Shown: positions 59,779-64,000 of the stretch, one piece after another
How positions within the stretch are numbered: position 1 is the stretch's first letter
Layout of the letters: each line of letters opens with the position of its first letter
Source of the DNA: QNYZ01 sp964577615
Lineage (GTDB): Bacteria; Desulfobacterota; Desulfobacteria; Desulfobacterales; QNYZ01
DNA length: 64,000 nt
Assembly: GCA_964577615.1 (NCBI GenBank)
Contig: CAZNZW010000002.1
Coordinates: 1 to 64,000, forward strand
Direction: 5' to 3'
Position numbers and translations under genes: made by a program
Notes under the pieces: generated by a model
What the model was told of the DNA's origin: nothing
Seen by the model: only the letters and a program-made list of their open reading frames with translations
Databases searched by the model: none

Positions 59779-60696
59779 TTAAAGGCCTGTTTCTGATAAT
59801 TTTTTAACAAGTTCTGTCTGCAGCTCGGATAGCTTTGCAGGAATATCCACGTTGATTTTAACAAACAGATTGCCCCGGCGATCCGTATTCATGATCGGCA
59901 ACCCCTGGCCTGCCAGGCGCATCTGGGTCTGGTGTCGGGTACCGGCCGGAATTTTAAGCCGTTTTTCACTGCCGTCCGGCGCTTGAATGGTGACATGGGT
60001 GCCCAGCAGAGATTCAGTCAGGCGGATGGTGCGGTTCAAATAAAGATCGGTCCCCTTGACGGAAAAATCAGGATCGGGTGTCATCCGGGCTTTAATATAC
60101 AGATCCCCGGCCGGGCCGCCGTATGCGCTCGGTTCGCCCTTGCCCGCCAGGCGCAGTTTTTTTCCGGTAATCATGCCTTTGGGGACTTTGACGGTTAAAT
60201 TTTCCGACCGTCCGTTGTGCTGAAAATTGATGTTCTTTCGGGCCCCGCTGAGTACTTCCGCCAGCGTCAGGGGCAGTTCATAGACCAGATCCGTCCCTTT
60301 GGCCGGGGCCTGCCGTGATCGGCCACAGCCTCCCATATTTCCAAAAGGATGGTTCCGGCCACCGCCGGAGGTAAACCGGAAGCCGCCCGGTTTTCCGCCG
60401 CCAAATCCGAATTCACGAAAAATATCGCCGAAATCAAAATTACGGAAAATATCTTCCTGGGAATACCGCTGCTGGAATCCGCTGGAACCAAAAGTATCGT
60501 ATTGCTGCCGCTTTTCCTTATCACTTAGCACCGCATATGCTTCGCTGATTTCTTTGAATTTTTCTTCCCCGGATTTGTCGCCCTTGGTGTGATCGGGGTG
60601 GTATTTCATCGCCAGTTTGCGATATGCTTTTTTAATTTCATTTGCAGATGCGTTTTTCTCAACGCCTAGCGCTTTATAGTAATCTGAGCTGGCCAT
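59779..60696 (-). CDS. cbpA: DnaJ-family co-chaperone, CbpA-type
   Basis: 305 residues from ATG 60696; the frame extends to 60771 without a better start. J-domain at residues 4-68 (DYYKALGVEKNASANEIKKA, then YRKLAMKYHPDH) with the HPD tripeptide. A Gly/Phe-rich linker (FREFGFGGGKPGGFRFTSGG) and two beta-sandwich CTD domains follow: KGTDLVYELPLTLAEVLSGA, FSVKGTDLYLNRTIRLTESL and LRLAGQGLPIMNTDRRGNLF. The DnaJ zinc-finger is absent, so it is a class B (CbpA) protein that stimulates DnaK. Located directly downstream of mnmG. Confidence 0.9.
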   Translation of the reverse strand: MASSDYYKALGVEKNASANEIKKAYRKLAMKYHPDHTKGDKSGEEKFKEISEAYAVLSDKEKRQQYDTFGSSGFQQRYSQEDIFRNFDFGDIFREFGFGGGKPGGFRFTSGGGRNHPFGNMGGCGRSRQAPAKGTDLVYELPLTLAEVLSGARKNINFQHNGRSENLTVKVPKGMITGKKLRLAGKGEPSAYGGPAGDLYIKARMTPDPDFSVKGTDLYLNRTIRLTESLLGTHVTIQAPDGSEKRLKIPAGTRHQTQMRLAGQGLPIMNTDRRGNLFVKINVDIPAKLSELQTELVKKLSETGL

Positions 60697-60777
60697 AAGG
60701 TTGCTTTTCCTGTTGGGTAAACCGGTTGGCATGTCTGGTGAACTGACGGGTTCAAAGTAATTAAAAAACACATGATG

Positions 60778-62718
60778 TCAAGGGAATGAATCTTTTTGCC
60801 GGCCGGGCTTGCCGGCATTGAAAACCTTCAGGGCTACCATCAGCACGGAGATGGCGGCTGGCGTGATGCCTTCAATCCGGGAGGCCTGGCCCAGGGAAGC
60901 GGGACGGACCCTGCCCAGTTTCTGTTTTAATTCATTGGACAGGCCTGGAATATTTCCGAAGTCAAATTGGGGGGGTAATTTGATCCGTTCCAGGTCTTTA
61001 TAGCGTGCAATTTCCCTGCGCTGACGTTGGATATAGCCTTCATATTTGATTTCAATCTGTACCTGATCGGTCACCTGGGCGGGCAGCGGCCGGGCGGCCG
61101 GGGCCAGGGCGTCGACCGCCTGGTAATCCAACTGGGCCCGTTTGAGGAGCTGGCTCAAATGGACGCCGCTTTTCAGGGCGCTGCTGCCCCGGGCGTCAAG
61201 GTAGGCATTAACCGCCGGCGTCGGTTTGATAACGGTATGCCGGACCCGGTCCATCTCGGCGGCGATCATTTTTTCGCGCGCGCGTACATCTTTGACCTTA
61301 TCGGCGTCAATCAACCCCAGTTCATGACCGATTTCCGCCAGTCGCCGATCGGCATTGTCTTCCCGCAGAATCAGTCGATATTCGGCTCTGGAGGTGAACA
61401 TCCGGTAGGGTTCCCGGGTGCCCCGGGTGACCAGATCGTCGATCATGACGCCCATATAGGCCTGGGACCGGTCGAGAATAAACGGCGGACGCCCCTGCAG
61501 GCGGCAGGCGGCATTAATGCCGGCCCACAGCCCCTGGGCCGCCGCTTCTTCATACCCCGAGGTACCGTTGATCTGACCGGCCATGTACAGGCCGTCGATG
61601 GCCTTGGTTTCCAGGGTGGCTTTCAACTGCAGGGGATTGACAAAATCGTATTCAATGGCGTAGGCCGGGCGCATGATTTCGGCCGATTCCAGACCGGCCA
61701 CCGCCCGGATCAGGGCGATCTGGATTTCCATGGGCAGGCTGTTGCCCAGACCGCTGGCATAGATCTCATCGGTTTGAAGCCCCTCGGGTTCCAGGATGAC
61801 CTGATGCCGGTCCCGATCGGGAAATTTAACGATTTTGTCTTCAAAAGACGGACAGTAGCGGGCTGAAACCCCTTTGATTTTTCCGCTGTAGAGGGCGGAT
61901 CGCTTCAGGTTTTTTTCAACAAGCCGGTGAACTGTTGAATTGGTATATCCAATATAACTGGGCAGCTGGGGCAGGGTGATTTTGTCGGTAAAGATCGAAA
62001 ACGGGCGGGGATCAGGATCGGCGGGCTGGGCCGTGAAGGCGGAAAAATCGATGCTCGTTTTTTTCAGCCGGGGAGGGGTACCGGTTTTCATGCGGCCCAG
62101 CTCAAAACCGAGTTGTCGCATCTGGGCGGGCAGGCCGTAGGATGCAAATTCACCGGCGCGCCCGGCTTTGTATGAATGAAAACCGATATGGACCCGTCCG
62201 CTTAAAAACGTGCCCGTGGCCAGAATTACCGCCGGAGCCAGGTAACCAAACCCGGTCCGGTCGATGACCCCGGTGACGCGCCCCCGGCCGGCACCAGATG
62301 TTGAAGCAGACGGAGATTCTTCGACAACCAGTTCTTCAACGAGGCACTGTTTCAAATCCAGACCGGGCTGTTTTTCAATAACAGCCTTCATGACCGCGTG
62401 GTAGCGGCCTTTATCGTTCTGGGTGCGGGAAGAGTGGACGGCGGGGCCTTTCTTGGTGTTAAGGACCCGATACTGAATGGCGCTCTGGTCGGTCACGCGG
62501 GCCATCTGGCCGCCGAGGGCGTCGATTTCCCGGACAAGCTGGCCCTTGGCCATGCCGCCGATGGACGGGCTGCATGGCATGGCGGCCACCTTGTCCAGGT
62601 CGATGGCCAGAAGCAGAGTACGATGGCCCATCCGGGCAGCGGCCAGAGCGGCTTCGCATCCCGCGTGACCGGCACCGATCACGATAATATCGTACCTGTT
62701 TGAATAATATGCTGTCAT
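60778..62718 (-). CDS. mnmG: tRNA uridine-5-carboxymethylaminomethyl enzyme MnmG
   Basis: 646 residues. The FAD loop GAGHAGCEAALAAARMG at the start, CSPSIGGMAKGQLVREIDAL, the flavin/redox region LKTGTPPRL-like (KTGTPPRL preserved) and GQINGTSGYEEAAAQGLWAG, with AGINAACRLQGRPP. The C-terminal MnmE-binding helical part ends SRIEGITPAAISVLMVALK. With MnmE it installs carboxymethylaminomethyl at U34 of tRNAs. A clear start ribosome site is not visible. In many bacteria the gene stands beside rsmG; here its partner mnmE is not in view. Confidence 0.95.
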   Translation of the reverse strand: MTAYYSNRYDIIVIGAGHAGCEAALAAARMGHRTLLLAIDLDKVAAMPCSPSIGGMAKGQLVREIDALGGQMARVTDQSAIQYRVLNTKKGPAVHSSRTQNDKGRYHAVMKAVIEKQPGLDLKQCLVEELVVEESPSASTSGAGRGRVTGVIDRTGFGYLAPAVILATGTFLSGRVHIGFHSYKAGRAGEFASYGLPAQMRQLGFELGRMKTGTPPRLKKTSIDFSAFTAQPADPDPRPFSIFTDKITLPQLPSYIGYTNSTVHRLVEKNLKRSALYSGKIKGVSARYCPSFEDKIVKFPDRDRHQVILEPEGLQTDEIYASGLGNSLPMEIQIALIRAVAGLESAEIMRPAYAIEYDFVNPLQLKATLETKAIDGLYMAGQINGTSGYEEAAAQGLWAGINAACRLQGRPPFILDRSQAYMGVMIDDLVTRGTREPYRMFTSRAEYRLILREDNADRRLAEIGHELGLIDADKVKDVRAREKMIAAEMDRVRHTVIKPTPAVNAYLDARGSSALKSGVHLSQLLKRAQLDYQAVDALAPAARPLPAQVTDQVQIEIKYEGYIQRQRREIARYKDLERIKLPPQFDFGNIPGLSNELKQKLGRVRPASLGQASRIEGITPAAISVLMVALKVFNAGKPGRQKDSFP

Positions 62719-62847
62719 GGGGTACCATTCACATTTAATTTAACGGGCGGCCGCCCGGCCATCCGGCTGAAATCCGGCAGGCTTGACCGGAAACCCTTAT
62801 GTCTGCGGCATAGTATTACCCCGCCAGAGCGAGGTCAAGGATGACTG

Positions 62848-63774
62848 ATGGACACTGATAAAATCCGCTATTATGACCTGAATGCCTATTTGCGTGCGCA
62901 CTTCGGCTGCCGGGTACAGAAAATCACCGTTGATGCGGGGCTGACCTGCCCCAACCGGGACGGCACGGTCGCCACCGGCGGGTGCATCTATTGCAATTCG
63001 AAGGGGGCGGGTACTGGCGCGCATGCCCGGGGAATGTCGATCACCGAACAGATTCTTTCCGGTAAAGCCTTTGTCGGGCGCCGTTACCGGGCCAATAAAT
63101 TTATTGCCTATTTTCAGTCTTTTTCCAATACCTATGCATCGACAGAGACCCTGACGCGGCTGTACGATGAGGCCCTGTCCGTCGAAGGCGTGGTGGGGCT
63201 GTCCATCGGTACGCGGCCCGATTGTGTGTCCGATCCGGTTTTGTCACTTCTGGAATCCTATGCCCGGCGATGTCTGGTCTGGGTGGAATACGGCCTGCAG
63301 AGCGCCCATGACGATACGTTGCGCCGCATCAACCGGGGCCATGACTGTCGGTGTTTCGAAGATGCCGTCGCCCGGACAAAGGGGCGGGGAATCAAAATCT
63401 GCGCCCACCTGATCCTGGGACTGCCCGGTGAAAATCGGGAGCAGATGCTGCAGACCGCCCGGGCTGTCGCGGCCATGGGCATCGACGGCGTCAAACTGCA
63501 TTTATTGTACGTTGTACGGGGGACGCCCCTTGAACGAATGTATCATCAGGGCGGGTACACCTGCCTGGAACGGGACGAATATGTGTCTCTGGTGTGCGAC
63601 GTGATCGAGCGCCTGCCCCCCCATGTTGTCATCCAGCGCCTCACCGGGGACCCGCATCCCGAAGAGCTCGTGGCGCCGCACTGGCCCCTGGACAAGAACC
63701 GGACCCTCAACCTGATTCGGGAAGTTTTAGTGCGCCGGGATTCCCGGCAGGGAAAAAAGTATGAGCCGGTGTAG
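62848..63774 (+). CDS. Radical SAM protein, YhcC/TIGR01212 family
   Basis: 308 residues. DLNAYLRAHFGCRVQKITVD is the family's typical start. The Fe-S motif is GLTCPNRDGTVATGGCIYC, the long C-x?-C spacing characteristic of TIGR01212. YRANKFIAYFQSFSNTYAST, VGLSIGTRPDCVSDPVLSLL and YGLQSAHDDTLRRINRGHD follow, then LILGLPGENREQMLQTARAV and the end RLTGDPHPEELVAPHWPLDK. Function of the family is not established; a tRNA-related radical role is discussed. Divergent from mnmG. Confidence 0.9.
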   Translation: MDTDKIRYYDLNAYLRAHFGCRVQKITVDAGLTCPNRDGTVATGGCIYCNSKGAGTGAHARGMSITEQILSGKAFVGRRYRANKFIAYFQSFSNTYASTETLTRLYDEALSVEGVVGLSIGTRPDCVSDPVLSLLESYARRCLVWVEYGLQSAHDDTLRRINRGHDCRCFEDAVARTKGRGIKICAHLILGLPGENREQMLQTARAVAAMGIDGVKLHLLYVVRGTPLERMYHQGGYTCLERDEYVSLVCDVIERLPPHVVIQRLTGDPHPEELVAPHWPLDKNRTLNLIREVLVRRDSRQGKKYEPV

Positions 63775-63829
63775 CCGGGTTTTTCAGAAGCGGCATTGAC
63801 ATGCCGGGCATCCTGAATGGAATATTGGG

Positions 63830-63858
63830 TTGAATTTGAAAGCGATTTTTTCTATACT
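63830..63858 (+). promoter_or_regulatory. Sigma-70 promoter before the last gene
   Basis: TTGAAT (63830-63835) and TATACT (63853-63858) are exactly 17 nt apart, 45 bp from the ATG at 63904. Confidence 0.6.
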
Positions 63859-63903
63859 CATCCGCTTAACCACTATTTATGCATAGATAAACTACGAGGT
63901 CCC

Positions 63904-64000
63904 ATGACACTTCCAGATGGTAAAGCCGCCGATAATTTTGACCTCTCATTCAAGGTTTTTCATGAGTTGATGGCCAAAAAAGTCAGCAATATTCTACTGC
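63904..64000 (+). CDS. Partial gene, N-terminus only (possibly PEP synthase/PPDK-related)
   Basis: 32 residues are visible from ATG 63904 (ACGAGG upstream): polar start, then FDLSFKVFHELMAKKVSNIL. The VFHELM..KV..ILLV style resembles the beginning of receiver-domain-fused PEP synthase/PPDK-like proteins of deltaproteobacteria, but this is recollection from a short stretch. The rest is outside the window. Confidence 0.5.
   Translation, partial: MTLPDGKAADNFDLSFKVFHELMAKKVSNILL

Noticed and set aside
1..64000. CRISPR arrays, rRNA genes, prophage and intact insertion sequences
   Set aside because: No regularly spaced repeats, rRNA stretches, phage structural genes or complete transposases were seen on either strand.

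Overview
The window looks like chromosomal DNA of a GC-rich anaerobic deltaproteobacterium (Desulfobacterota, Desulfosarcina/Desulfobacteraceae-like). That placement is an inference from gene content: a DmdC-type acyl-CoA dehydrogenase, a liv-type transporter linked to an acyl-CoA ligase, MJ0042/DUF3426 proteins, a GlrK-QseG-GlrR system and many sigma-54-style regulatory features. No rRNA or other decisive marker is present. The first 3.6 kb is visibly AT-rich and reads as an accessory island; the rest is GC-rich and densely coded.

Region by region. (1) 1-3.6 kb: a partial SMP-30-like secreted protein, an HxlR regulator, small orphan genes (HEAT-like, DUF3781, membrane protein) and at least three decayed IS200-like/RAYT (Y1) transposases with their repeated flanks. 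(2) 3.6-5.6 kb: two SAM methyltransferases and an inverted pair of dispersed repeats. (3) 5.6-19.4 kb: acyl-CoA dehydrogenase; a GlrK-QseG-GlrR sigma-54 two-component operon; two small paralogous secreted proteins, each behind a -24/-12 promoter and a conserved TCGTAAC tandem site; nagZ, an orphan lipoprotein pair, an aminotransferase, a Ca/Na exchanger and a phospholipase D/cardiolipin synthase-like lipoprotein. (4) 19.6-27 kb: livMHKGF, acyl-CoA ligase and a YbaK-type deacylase.

(5) 27-38.7 kb: a minus-strand, translationally coupled operon (GNAT fusion, RimK-like ATP-grasp, QueC-like PP-loop enzyme, 37-codon ORF) diverges from a B12-binding radical SAM enzyme, an FGE/SUMF1 protein, a nucleotide-transporter-like MFS-HEAT-cNMP fusion and a GshB-type ligase. 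This is the best candidate for an undescribed system. (6) 38.7-44.4 kb: a complete dipeptide ABC transporter. (7) 44.4-49.1 kb: a class III cyclase with unusual base-recognition residues, a class II amidotransferase, an LCIB-like (beta-carbonic-anhydrase-type) protein and an aminotransferase. (8) 49.5-56 kb: SBF-type transporter, GntR regulator, SDR, E1alpha/E1beta/E2 of a 2-oxo acid dehydrogenase and a CMD-family protein. (9) 56-64 kb: tRNA-Met, a very acidic MJ0042/DUF3426 protein, an attC-like palindrome, a CbpA-type DnaJ, mnmG, a YhcC-type radical SAM protein and the start of a further gene.

How parts may work together (inference): the GlrR-type activator probably drives the two small secreted proteins at 11.3 and 17.2 kb. 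The cyclase at 44.4 kb could feed the cyclic-nucleotide domain of the 34.4-37.6 kb transporter fusion. The divergent operons around 31.3 kb together encode the machinery expected for a peptide or amide modification. No CRISPR array, rRNA, prophage module or intact insertion sequence was seen.
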